The notes beneath the pieces are model-generated. The model ran no database searches and was not told the origin of the DNA. It was given only the letters and a program-made list of their open reading frames with translations. Of a stretch of DNA of 64,000 bases, positions 56,713 through 64,000 are shown one piece after another. The DNA is taken from NCBI GenBank assembly GCA_902793465.1, contig CADBDT010000004.1:152521-216520 (forward strand). Direction: 5' to 3'. Both the position numbers and the translations under genes were made by a program. Positions within the stretch are counted from its first letter, which is position 1. Every line of letters begins with the position of its first letter. Source of the DNA: an uncultured Coriobacteriaceae bacterium (GTDB lineage: Bacteria > Actinomycetota > Coriobacteriia > Coriobacteriales > Atopobiaceae).

Positions 56713-57762
56713 ATGCCCTCACTAGACGCCATTGTTTGCGCGGCAGAGACCGCAGGAACTTCTGACGTGCTCATTGCGCCCAACGTGCCCATTCGTTTTA
56801 GGATCAGCGGCTCCCTGCAGGACGCCAACAGCGATATACTCACCCCCGAGGACACCTACGAGCTCGCGCGCGAGGCCTGCGGCGAGGAGGTCTCCAAACT
56901 GGACAGAGGAATAGAGGTAGACCTCGCAAAGACCTTCTCCAATGGCGTGCGTTGCCGTATTAATGCCTATAGCAGTATGGGCAAAGCTTGTATGGCGGTC
57001 CGCCTGCTTGCGAGCTCCATTCCCCAGTTGGAGAAACTGGGCGTACCTCCCGTGGTCCACGATTTCCAAACCTACAATCGCGGCATCGTTATTGTTACGG
57101 GCGAGACAAGTTCGGGCAAGTCCACCACGCTCGCAGCCATTATCGATCGCATTAACCATACGCGCAACGACCATATCGTTACTTTGGAGGACCCTGTCGA
57201 GTATGTGTACGAGCCCGACAAGTGCTCCATCGACCAGCGCGAGATCGGTCGCGACACACAGAGCTTTGCGGAGGGCTTGCGTGCCGTTTTGCGTCAGGAC
57301 CCCGACGTAATTCTGGTGGGCGAGATGCGTGACTTCCAAACCATCGAGACGGCGCTTACCGCTGCCGAGACGGGCCACCTTGTGTTTGGCACCCTGCACA
57401 CGCAGTCGGCTCCAGACTCCATCGACCGTCTGGTGGACGTGTTCCCAGAGGAGCGCCAGCAGCAGATTCGCATGCAGCTGTCCATGACGTTACGGGCGGT
57501 CATAAGCCAGCAGCTCATTCCCAAGCGCATGGGTGGGCGCGTGCTTGCTGCCGAGGTAATGATCGTAAACCCGGCCATCAAGAACCTCATTCGCGAGGGA
57601 AAGACGCCGCAGATCGCAAATACGCTGGCCACCACGGCAGAGTTGGGCTCCGTAACCATGGACGCCTCGCTCATGAAACTTGCGCGCAGCCGTACCATTA
57701 CTAATGCCGAAGCTCTGGCCGCGGCGCACGATCCCGAGTACATGCGCAAGGCCCTTCGATAG
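56713..57762 (+). CDS. pilT: Type IV pilus retraction ATPase PilT
   Basis: A 349-residue PilT-type ATPase. ATG 56713 has AAAGGAAG 5 bases upstream. Walker A is GETSSGKST (~130-138), where most PilT proteins have GPTGSGKST. Asp box HIVTLEDPVEYVY, Walker B RQDPDVILVGEMRD, His box TGHLVFGTLHTQSA and the PilT-type C-terminal AAEVMIVNPAIKNLIREGKT are present; no zinc Cys. It implies that the pilus retracts. 64 bases after pilB, and 31 before pilC. Confidence 0.93.
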   Translation: MPSLDAIVCAAETAGTSDVLIAPNVPIRFRISGSLQDANSDILTPEDTYELAREACGEEVSKLDRGIEVDLAKTFSNGVRCRINAYSSMGKACMAVRLLASSIPQLEKLGVPPVVHDFQTYNRGIVIVTGETSSGKSTTLAAIIDRINHTRNDHIVTLEDPVEYVYEPDKCSIDQREIGRDTQSFAEGLRAVLRQDPDVILVGEMRDFQTIETALTAAETGHLVFGTLHTQSAPDSIDRLVDVFPEERQQQIRMQLSMTLRAVISQQLIPKRMGGRVLAAEVMIVNPAIKNLIREGKTPQIANTLATTAELGSVTMDASLMKLARSRTITNAEALAAAHDPEYMRKALR

Positions 57763-57793
57763 CCTCGAATGACCCAACTGGAGGAGGGTTCAC

Positions 57794-59014
57794 GTGAAAG
57801 CGTTTAGGTACAAAGCCCGCTCGTCCTATGGCGCAACGGTGGACGGTGTGGTAGAGGCCAACACCCTAGATGAAGCTGTAAGCCAGCTTAAGGACGATGG
57901 CTACATTGTTTCGTCCATCGAGCCCGCGAGTGGCGAGCACGACATAGACCTACGGATTGGCGGCAAGAAGACAAAGGAGAAGACCCTCTCCGTAATGTGC
58001 AGCCAGTTTGCCATCATTCTGGAGGCAGGCCTTCCCATTGTGCGAACGCTCGAGCTTGTTGCCGGCCAGACAGAGGACAAGACCCTCAAGGAGATTCTCT
58101 CCAACGTGGCGGATGACGTTGCCGCGGGATACGAGCTGGCAAGCAGTTTCGAGAAATACGGCAACCACCTGCCCACCACGTTTATAGAGTCCATACGCGC
58201 CGGCGAGCAGTCTGGTAACCTTTCGCTGGTGTTCAACCGCCTTGCCGAGTTCTATCGCAAACAGTCGGAGACAAAGGGCAAGGTAAAGAGCGCCATGATG
58301 TACCCGACCTTCATTCTTATCGTGGCCGTAATAGTGGTGGGCGTCATTATGATCTTTGCCGTCCCCACGTTTAAGACCACGTTCGAGAGCATGGGCTCGG
58401 AGCTGCCGCTGCCAACCAAGATTATGATTGGTGCGTCCGAGTTTCTTACCAAGTGGTGGTGGGTCATAATTCTCCTTATCGGAGGCATTTACGGTGGCAT
58501 ACAGCTCCTCAAGCGCCAGAACGAGAAGTTCAGGCTTAAGTGGAGCCAGCTTGGAACCAAGGTTCCCGTGTTGGGAAAGATAACCATTATGAGCTCGGGT
58601 GCCCAGTACGCATCCACCATGTCTGTAATGATGACGGCAGGTCTTTCCGTGCCGCAAGCAGTCGACGTTACGTCGCGTACCATCGGCAACTACTACATGG
58701 GCAGCAAGCTTGCCGAGATAGTGCCCGACCTGGAGGCGGGCAAACCGCTGGGCGAGTCCCTTGCTTCCACCGAGGCGTACCCCAAGCTCGTAACCGAGAT
58801 GACTGGCGTGGGCGAGGAGACCGGTGAGCTTGAGCACACGCTCCAGGTTGTAAGCGACTACTACGACTTTGAGGTGCAAGAGGCCACCGCACGAGCCATC
58901 GGCCTTATGGAGCCCCTTACCATCTGCTTCCTTGCGCTTATCGTGGGTGTAATCCTTCTGGCCGTATACCTGCCCATGTTTAGCATCTACGGCGACTTTA
59001 ACTCCACGCTGTAA
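57794..59014 (+). CDS. pilC: Type IV pilus platform protein PilC (GspF family)
   Basis: A 406-residue inner-membrane platform protein. Two T2SSF domains (~60-185 and ~265-390) each carry the ML/FCSQFAIILEAGLPIVRTLE-type start (SVMCSQFAIILEAGLPIVRT and ASTMSVMMTAGLSVPQAVD). Helices lie at ~170-195, ~217-236 and ~375-398. It couples the PilB/PilT motors to pilin insertion. GTG start with GGAGGAGGG upstream. No pilM/N/O or prepilin peptidase (pilD) gene is in the window; they must be elsewhere. Confidence 0.93.
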   Translation: MKAFRYKARSSYGATVDGVVEANTLDEAVSQLKDDGYIVSSIEPASGEHDIDLRIGGKKTKEKTLSVMCSQFAIILEAGLPIVRTLELVAGQTEDKTLKEILSNVADDVAAGYELASSFEKYGNHLPTTFIESIRAGEQSGNLSLVFNRLAEFYRKQSETKGKVKSAMMYPTFILIVAVIVVGVIMIFAVPTFKTTFESMGSELPLPTKIMIGASEFLTKWWWVIILLIGGIYGGIQLLKRQNEKFRLKWSQLGTKVPVLGKITIMSSGAQYASTMSVMMTAGLSVPQAVDVTSRTIGNYYMGSKLAEIVPDLEAGKPLGESLASTEAYPKLVTEMTGVGEETGELEHTLQVVSDYYDFEVQEATARAIGLMEPLTICFLALIVGVILLAVYLPMFSIYGDFNSTL

Positions 59015-59055
59015 ACCGCGCTCCTGGGGGATATTCCTTCCAGGTGCGTTGCGGT

Positions 59056-59097
59056 GTGGCGTGCCGTCAGGGGAGCATCCCCTTGGCGGCACGCCAC
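59056..59097. terminator. Short family A-type hairpin between converging genes
   Basis: GTGGCGTGCCGTCAGGGG and CCCCTTGGCGGCACGCCAC pair around GAGCAT. It keeps family A's GTGCCGTxAGGGG outer arm without the core, 41 bases after pilC and 24 bases before the end of the opposing gene. Confidence 0.8.
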
Positions 59098-59120
59098 GCT
59101 AGCTTGTGTTCTTTTCGCTC

Positions 59121-60641
59121 TTACGGTAACCGATACGGCTCGTTGGTTAGCTGGTCACCGTCGTAGGGCGTCTCTGCAATGGCCATGCTCGACTCCACTC
59201 CCACCACGGGATACCACTGCCCGCCGACCTCCACCTTATGGCCAACCTTCACGTCGTTGCCTACTGTAACCACAATGTAGTGCCAACGATGCTCGCCAAC
59301 GGCCTCTTGCGCCGTCTCGCGCCACAGGTCCTGGCTCGCGTTGTAGCGCGCGGGGATGGCATAGGGGTAGTCCAGGCCAAGTTCGGCATATGCCCAAGTG
59401 TGGTCGAAGGTCCATACGATTACGGACTTGTCGTCGCCAATCGTCTCGTGCAGCGTCGTGCGCATGCGCTCCGCGCTATAGAACGTGTTTATGGATCCGC
59501 TGCAGGTATACCATGTGTTTAACGCCACAGCCACTATGCCAATGGCAGACAGAAGGAGCTTCCATGCAAGCGAAAGGCGCGGCATGGGCTTGTCTTTATG
59601 CACAAAGGTTCCCTTGAGATCGCATGCGCCCACGACAGCAAGCGCTGCAAGCTGGAACCTGTAGTAACCTACAAATGTTGCAAAGCAGCAAGCCATAAGA
59701 AGTGCGCCGCCAAGTACGACCAGTACGCGCCTTCTGGGTGCGGCGGAGCGAGTGCTTACCAGTATGGACCAGAGCGCGACCGCGAGTCCGCAGAAGAAGG
59801 ATGACACATGGGTGGTGCTGGGGTTGTCGGATTTTAGGTGGCTGAGCATGGACATGCGCGTGGCATAGCCATCGCTTGCCGCATGGATGTGGTGCCTTAC
59901 CATGCCGTCGAACGAGCCAATGAGCCAGACCCAAAGCAGAACGACGGCCGACGCTAGGATGCAGGTGGCTATGGCAATTATCCCCGCGCGCAGGAGCCCG
60001 CGGCGGTTCCTTTGTGCCGCACCGTAACAAAGCAAGAACACGAACTGCGCAACGCAGGTGAACTTGCACCACAGCGTGTAGGCTGCAGCAAGGCCGACTA
60101 TTACCCAGCAGAGGTCGGGAACGCTCTTGCCCAGTGCGATGCGCCGCACCCAGAGTGCCGTAAGGAGGCCGAACGGCATAAACCATAGCTCGAGGCACCC
60201 AACGTGGGGAACTATGAGCACTCCGGACAAAAGCCCTTGGGCAATGAAGTGCGCCCAGGGCTTGCGCGCGTCCTCAACCATGCGGGCGCAGATAAGGGAG
60301 GATGCGGCAAGCGAGACCCACACAAGAACGTTGCTGGCAACGTATACGTTTGTAGGCGTGTGCAGGACAAGCCACATGAGGGCGTAGGTTGCATAGCAGA
60401 GCGGACCCTTTTGGTCCATTGTGTCCACGTACAGCGTGTCGCCAAGGGCCATGCGCCGGCCCACCTCGCTCATTAGGGACCAGTCGGGCGAGAAGGCCGG
60501 CTCGTGGATTGCCTGACATGCCATCATGGCTCCCCAGACCAGTGCCATAACTATGCCTACGCACGCAATTCGCTTGCGTGGCGTATCGAGCAGCGATCCA
60601 ACTGTGCGTTTAGCCGACACCAAGAGTTCCACTGTTTCCAC
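59121..60641 (-). CDS. Polytopic membrane protein, GT-C glycosyltransferase-like
   Basis: A 506-residue protein with about ten helices and a ~130-residue extracytoplasmic C-terminal domain. The first loop contains HEPAFSPDWSLMSEVGRRMA and LYVDTMDQKGPLCYATYALMW, an acidic loop plus DQKGP motif seen in GT39/arabinosyltransferase-type GT-C enzymes, which use lipid-linked sugars outside the membrane. Many helices and a C-terminal soluble domain fit that fold. No specific family can be named with confidence. It is transcribed towards pilC; its own promoter region faces the MFS fusion gene. Confidence 0.72.
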   Translation of the reverse strand: METVELLVSAKRTVGSLLDTPRKRIACVGIVMALVWGAMMACQAIHEPAFSPDWSLMSEVGRRMALGDTLYVDTMDQKGPLCYATYALMWLVLHTPTNVYVASNVLVWVSLAASSLICARMVEDARKPWAHFIAQGLLSGVLIVPHVGCLELWFMPFGLLTALWVRRIALGKSVPDLCWVIVGLAAAYTLWCKFTCVAQFVFLLCYGAAQRNRRGLLRAGIIAIATCILASAVVLLWVWLIGSFDGMVRHHIHAASDGYATRMSMLSHLKSDNPSTTHVSSFFCGLAVALWSILVSTRSAAPRRRVLVVLGGALLMACCFATFVGYYRFQLAALAVVGACDLKGTFVHKDKPMPRLSLAWKLLLSAIGIVAVALNTWYTCSGSINTFYSAERMRTTLHETIGDDKSVIVWTFDHTWAYAELGLDYPYAIPARYNASQDLWRETAQEAVGEHRWHYIVVTVGNDVKVGHKVEVGGQWYPVVGVESSMAIAETPYDGDQLTNEPYRLP

Positions 60642-60752
60642 CTTACGTTTTGCACGTCTTGTTATTATGCGCGATTGTGGCTCGTTGTCTAGTGGTTTGG
60701 AGGCTGTGGTCGTAGGGAGCGCGAGTTTTCGGACAGGCTGTTGTATCGTAGT

Positions 60753-60770
60753 AGTCTGATTAATCAGACT
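60753..60770. promoter_or_regulatory. Perfect 18-bp palindrome upstream of the MFS fusion gene
   Basis: AGTCTGATTAATCAGACT is a perfect dyad, 18 bases before the chosen start of the downstream gene and just before its ribosome site. It has the form of a regulator operator; a GAGTTTTCGGACAGGCTG family A border lies just upstream. Confidence 0.6.
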
Positions 60771-60788
60771 GGGGAAAGGTGCGGAAAG

Positions 60789-63740
60789 TTGACCAAGGAC
60801 AAAAGGGGGATAGTAGCTATCTTAGTTGTAATCGTTATGCTCTTGGTAGTGGTTTCGTCCTTGGGTTCTCCGCTGCCGACGCCGCTCGACCCCCATGTGA
60901 CGCTCGACGAGCCCTGCCTCGCGGACTTTACGGGCGATTTTGGTGTGGTCGCGGACGCGGCCTCGCGCAGGCTCGTCTTCCTGGACTGCGACTACAAGGC
61001 GACAGGAATCGTTGACCTTTCCTCTACGAGTACGCCCATAGACTCGGCGAACAGCGTGTGCGTGAGCAACGGGGCCATATACGTTGCGGGAACCAAGCAG
61101 GCGGGAGACACTTCCAGCATCGCATCCGATCGCATAATTAAGTTCAGTCCCGCGGGCATGTACCAGGGTGAGGTGCTGGCAATCGAGCGCGATGCCAAGA
61201 GTCGCGACGCAATGCCCAACGTGGTTGGTCTTACAACCACGGATGGTGGCGTTATGGTTGCGCTTACGATGCTTACGCCAAAAGGGGAGAGGCTGCCAAC
61301 GGGAACGGTGGCGTTGTTCCAGGTCGACGACAAGGGCGCCAGGGAGATCGGACGCAGCGTACTTTCGGATGTGAACATCATAAACGCTGGATTTGCCCCC
61401 AACGGCAACGTGCTCGGTGGCGTGGATGACTACGGATCGCTTAGCGTCGTGCGCGACGGTGGCAAGGCCGACCGAGTTGCGTTGGGCGAGGTCGTGCTCA
61501 ACCTAGACGCGATGGCCGACGGCAGGGTACTGGCGTGCTTGGACAACGAGCACGGCCTTGCGTTTGTTGGCGGCGCGGAGTCTCGCCTGCTGGAAGGCTC
61601 CTCTCTTTGCTCTGTTTCCTCAAACGAGGAGGCCATAATCGCCTGTAGCAAGGCAGGCAACTCCGTGGTGTTTGCGGACGGCAATGGCAGGGGAGTTCGG
61701 AAGTTGGACGTGCTCGACCTCGCGCCGCTGCTTCTCTTGCGCGTGGTTGGGGCCTACTGCTCGGGTGCCACGCTGGCCATTATGGCGCTCGTGTTCGCTA
61801 TCCGCAGGGTCAAAGGCATCATAACCGCGGGCCAGGCATCCTCTCTTGGACCATTGCTGGGAATCGTGGCCATAGCTGCGGCACTGGTGGGATGCTTTGT
61901 TCTGTTTACGTACAACAGCAGCAAACACGACGTCGACGTTCGGGTCAACGAAGTCAATATGCTGGCAGACACGTTGGAAAGCTCTTGTCCGCAGGAAATC
62001 CTGCAAGGAATGCCGCACCTGTCCAACAACAGGAACGCGCTGAGGGAGGGCAACGAGAATGCCGTTAAGGCTGCGACCAGTGCTATGTCGTATCTCAACG
62101 TGCTTTGCCAGACGGCTGCATCCAACGATATTGGAATCTATTACTGCGCCTATGGCAGGGATGCCGGCGGGCTGTTTAACATAATGGACTATGGCGCAAA
62201 CAACGTGTTTGGCTCGTCCGTGGAAAAGGGCAACAAATACGAGGAGATAATGCGGGTGTTCGACGGTGCAGCGGCCAACGAGAGGATGCACGTGGGTTCC
62301 ACGCGCACGTTTACCACGCTTCATAGGCTGGTGCCCATCGCCGATGCCCAAAGCGGGCAGGTGGTTGCCGTCGTGGAGCTGGGCAGCACGCTTGAGTCGC
62401 TGGAAAGCCGGACAAGAACCAGGCAGGCAGAGATTGTCGTCTCTATGCTTGTTGTGCTTATGGTCGTGTTCCTGTGCTATTCCGAAGCGCGTGGTTGCGG
62501 GGGAGACATCCTAAGGAGCAGGCAGGCGGTCAAGACGAGCGAAGAGGACGCGTTGGCATATCTGGCGCGGCCCGTGGCGTTTGCGTCCACGCTGGTTACG
62601 AGCGCGGACGCCGTAATGATCGTGCTCATTGCCAGGGATATGCTGGCTGGCGGCCAGCCGAACCCGCTGATTCTTGCGGTGCCTGTGGCGTGCATGCGCG
62701 TGGGAATGTTCGTGGGTGCGGCCTTGCTTCCGGTTCTGGCAAGACGCGTAAGCCCACGGATGCTCGTTTTGGGCGGATTGGCTGCAAGCGCCGTCTTTGC
62801 CCTGTGCACTGCCGGCACGGTGATTATGGGTTCGTTTGTCTTCTTCTGCATTGCGCGCGCACTTTTGTCCGCGCCGCTTGCCATGCTGTTTGCCCTTGGT
62901 GCCATGCTTCCCACGGTGTCGGGCGACGCGGATGTGCGCAAGCGTGCGGCAGACGGTGTGGCGCACATAACCGTTTCTGCAGCCGCGCTCGGCATGGTTG
63001 CGGGCGGTTACGTTGGCTATTCGATGGGCAACGGTTGGGTATACGCGCTCGCTGCGCTTCTAGCCGCTCTCGCCTTTGCCGTGCTTTTGGGTAGCGTTGC
63101 GGCATTTAGGCGGCCGCTGGTAAATGCGGTCGGAGTAGGTCAGCATGCCTTGGCTGGTGCGCGTGCTACGTTGCGATTTGTTGGGAGCCTTCCGATTGTC
63201 TTGCTGCTGCTAATGGTCGTGCTGCCCATGGTGTGTGCATCGGGCTACCAGACTCTGGTGTTTCCCCTGTATGCGTCGGGTTTGGGAATATCCAAGGCAA
63301 GCATCACCAACCTGTTTGCATCCGCGCAGATGGTCGTGTACCTGCTGGCAGGGTATCTAATTGGTCTGCGTGCCCGCGTTGGCCAGCACCGCGTTGCCGC
63401 CGCTGCCGTTGGTGCCATTGGCGTCGTGTTCCTTGTTGCGTCGTACAACCAGACGCTGGTGTGGATTGTTACCGGTGTGGTTGTGATCGCGGTGCTGGTT
63501 AAGGCGACGGATGCGTGGAAGGCCATATGGGCGGCCGAGAGCACGGAACGTGGTCTTGCGCCGAGCAAGGCATACGGATCCATGGTTGCAGCGCAGTATG
63601 CGGTCATGCTTGCGCAGCCGCTGGTAATGGGACTGTTTGGCGTCGCTGGCAACCGATATGCGGGCATCGCATTGGGAGTGTTTTCCTTGGTGTGCGCTGC
63701 GGCGTATGGGCTGGCCAGCAGGCGGGCGGGATACAGGTAG
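60789..63740 (+). CDS. MFS-type transporter with large extracytoplasmic sensor-like N-terminal region
   Basis: About 983 residues. TTG 60789 is chosen, with GGAAAGG 9 bases upstream; TTG 60741 lies further upstream inside the palindrome region. An N-terminal helix (~9-28) leads a ~300-residue extracytoplasmic region of repeated short strand units (NAGFAPNGNVLGGVDDYGSLSVV, NLDAMADGRVLACLDNEHGLAFV) that looks like a beta-propeller. Two helices (~330-395), a second extracytoplasmic domain (~400-560), then about twelve helices (~590-983) with an MFS-like pattern (PILARRVSPRML, GLRARVGQHRV) follow. It may sense and export or import a solute. Function unknown; substrate not predictable. Confidence 0.75.
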   Translation: MTKDKRGIVAILVVIVMLLVVVSSLGSPLPTPLDPHVTLDEPCLADFTGDFGVVADAASRRLVFLDCDYKATGIVDLSSTSTPIDSANSVCVSNGAIYVAGTKQAGDTSSIASDRIIKFSPAGMYQGEVLAIERDAKSRDAMPNVVGLTTTDGGVMVALTMLTPKGERLPTGTVALFQVDDKGAREIGRSVLSDVNIINAGFAPNGNVLGGVDDYGSLSVVRDGGKADRVALGEVVLNLDAMADGRVLACLDNEHGLAFVGGAESRLLEGSSLCSVSSNEEAIIACSKAGNSVVFADGNGRGVRKLDVLDLAPLLLLRVVGAYCSGATLAIMALVFAIRRVKGIITAGQASSLGPLLGIVAIAAALVGCFVLFTYNSSKHDVDVRVNEVNMLADTLESSCPQEILQGMPHLSNNRNALREGNENAVKAATSAMSYLNVLCQTAASNDIGIYYCAYGRDAGGLFNIMDYGANNVFGSSVEKGNKYEEIMRVFDGAAANERMHVGSTRTFTTLHRLVPIADAQSGQVVAVVELGSTLESLESRTRTRQAEIVVSMLVVLMVVFLCYSEARGCGGDILRSRQAVKTSEEDALAYLARPVAFASTLVTSADAVMIVLIARDMLAGGQPNPLILAVPVACMRVGMFVGAALLPVLARRVSPRMLVLGGLAASAVFALCTAGTVIMGSFVFFCIARALLSAPLAMLFALGAMLPTVSGDADVRKRAADGVAHITVSAAALGMVAGGYVGYSMGNGWVYALAALLAALAFAVLLGSVAAFRRPLVNAVGVGQHALAGARATLRFVGSLPIVLLLLMVVLPMVCASGYQTLVFPLYASGLGISKASITNLFASAQMVVYLLAGYLIGLRARVGQHRVAAAAVGAIGVVFLVASYNQTLVWIVTGVVVIAVLVKATDAWKAIWAAESTERGLAPSKAYGSMVAAQYAVMLAQPLVMGLFGVAGNRYAGIALGVFSLVCAAAYGLASRRAGYR

Positions 63741-63747
63741 GGGATGA

Positions 63748-63905
63748 CACCAACGCCGTTTAGCTAAGGGCTGGGGGTGCCGTGCACACTAGGGATACTC
63801 TCCGCCGGGTACATCGCGGGCAGGGCTTTCGTTGGGGTCAGGCCTATTCGCGATGTGCCCGCAGGGGAGTACCCCTATGTGCACAGCGCTAGCTAAATGG
63901 CGGTG
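63748..63905. repeat. Palindromic intergenic repeat, family A (long-arm subtype)
   Basis: Arms CACCAACGCCGTTTAGCTA and TAGCTAAATGGCGGTG lie outside GTGCCGTGCACACTAGGGAT / CCCCTATGTGCACAGCGC and the core GGGTACATCGCGGGCAGG / CGCGATGTGCCC. Shares outer arms with the copy at 34.9 kb. It begins 7 bases after the MFS fusion stop. Confidence 0.88.
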
Positions 63906-63943
63906 GGGCGGGCTTGTCTGCCCGGGCGCATTTGTCTGCCTAG

Positions 63944-64000
63944 CATCAAAAACGCAACGTGCGCGCTGGACGTCCGTGGAAAGTCGCTCCGTGCGCACTC
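63944..64000. repeat. Family B repeat, left arm only (cut by window end)
   Basis: CATCAAAAACGCAACGTGCG, then GGACGTCCGTGGAAAGTCGC and TCCGTGCGCACT match the left arm of the family B element at 36.66 kb with few differences. The rest lies outside the window. Confidence 0.8.

Noticed and set aside
1..64000. Insertion sequence, prophage or integrative element genes
   Set aside because: No transposase, integrase, phage structural or conjugation gene was found; only palindromic repeats without coding capacity.

Overview
The window reads as chromosomal DNA from an anaerobic Gram-positive actinobacterium, most likely class Coriobacteriia (an Olsenella/Atopobium/Collinsella-type organism). Pointers are the moderately high GC content, an AmaP-DUF2273-Asp23 envelope-stress cluster, an LCP wall ligase, a glycyl-radical enzyme with its activase, dense short palindromic intergenic repeats, and a simple Gram-positive type IV pilus locus. 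The genus is inferred, not demonstrated. No rRNA, tRNA, CRISPR array, insertion sequence or prophage was seen.

Layout. 0-4.2 kb: the end of an unidentified membrane protein, an LCP wall-polymer transferase and the AmaP/DUF2273/Asp23 trio. 4.4-6.1 kb: a membrane acyltransferase translationally coupled to an FMN oxidoreductase. 6.1-14.2 kb, minus strand: a long probable operon (YfhO-type GT-C transferase, ATP-grasp enzyme, a pair of small EmrE-like transporters, a GtrB/ArnC-like glycosyltransferase, a polysaccharide deacetylase, an ArsC/Spx-like protein lacking its cysteine, and uridine kinase). This has the composition of an extracellular glycosylation module. 14.4-24.4 kb: a small anchored protein, an L,D-transpeptidase with a very long basic cytoplasmic tail, a carbohydrate-binding lipoprotein, a PTS-IIB/ROK fusion, a DUF2804 protein and a CmpB-type membrane protein. 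24.5-29.7 kb: fructose-6-phosphate aldolase, glycyl-radical enzyme, activating enzyme and a DeoR regulator, with shared operator-like sequences. This resembles the E. coli YbiW/PflD-FsaA/B anhydrohexitol-phosphate pathway. 29.9-36.4 kb: a SpoIIE-type phosphatase, nitroreductase, RpiR regulator, MurB and a UPF0210 protein.

37-59 kb is the most striking part. Four consecutive pilin-like genes end in a 13.8-kb gene encoding a 4,609-residue protein. It starts with a class III (type IV) prepilin signal and continues through GLUG repeats, three beta-helix modules, CnaB/SpaA-like domains and a Big2-like domain. It is followed by a secreted protein with a variant sorting signal, an intergenic palindrome island, and the pilus motor and platform genes pilB, pilT and pilC. 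The simplest reading is a type IV pilus that carries or secretes a giant adhesin-like pilin. 59-64 kb: a GT-C-like membrane protein and an MFS-type transporter fused to a large extracytoplasmic sensor-like region.

Across the window at least three families of palindromic intergenic repeats recur. Family A has an inner core GGGTACATCGCG...CGCGATGTACCC inside arms that pair GGGGATACTCCCC-like sequence. It lies almost always at the 3' ends of genes, with seven long copies and several truncated ones. Family B has ~50-bp arms containing AAAGTCGCTTCGTGCGCA. Family C carries GACCTATCAA-GGGGGAGTAC. Coordinates and starts were read by eye from the sequence; homology statements are recognition of motifs and were not tested by database search.
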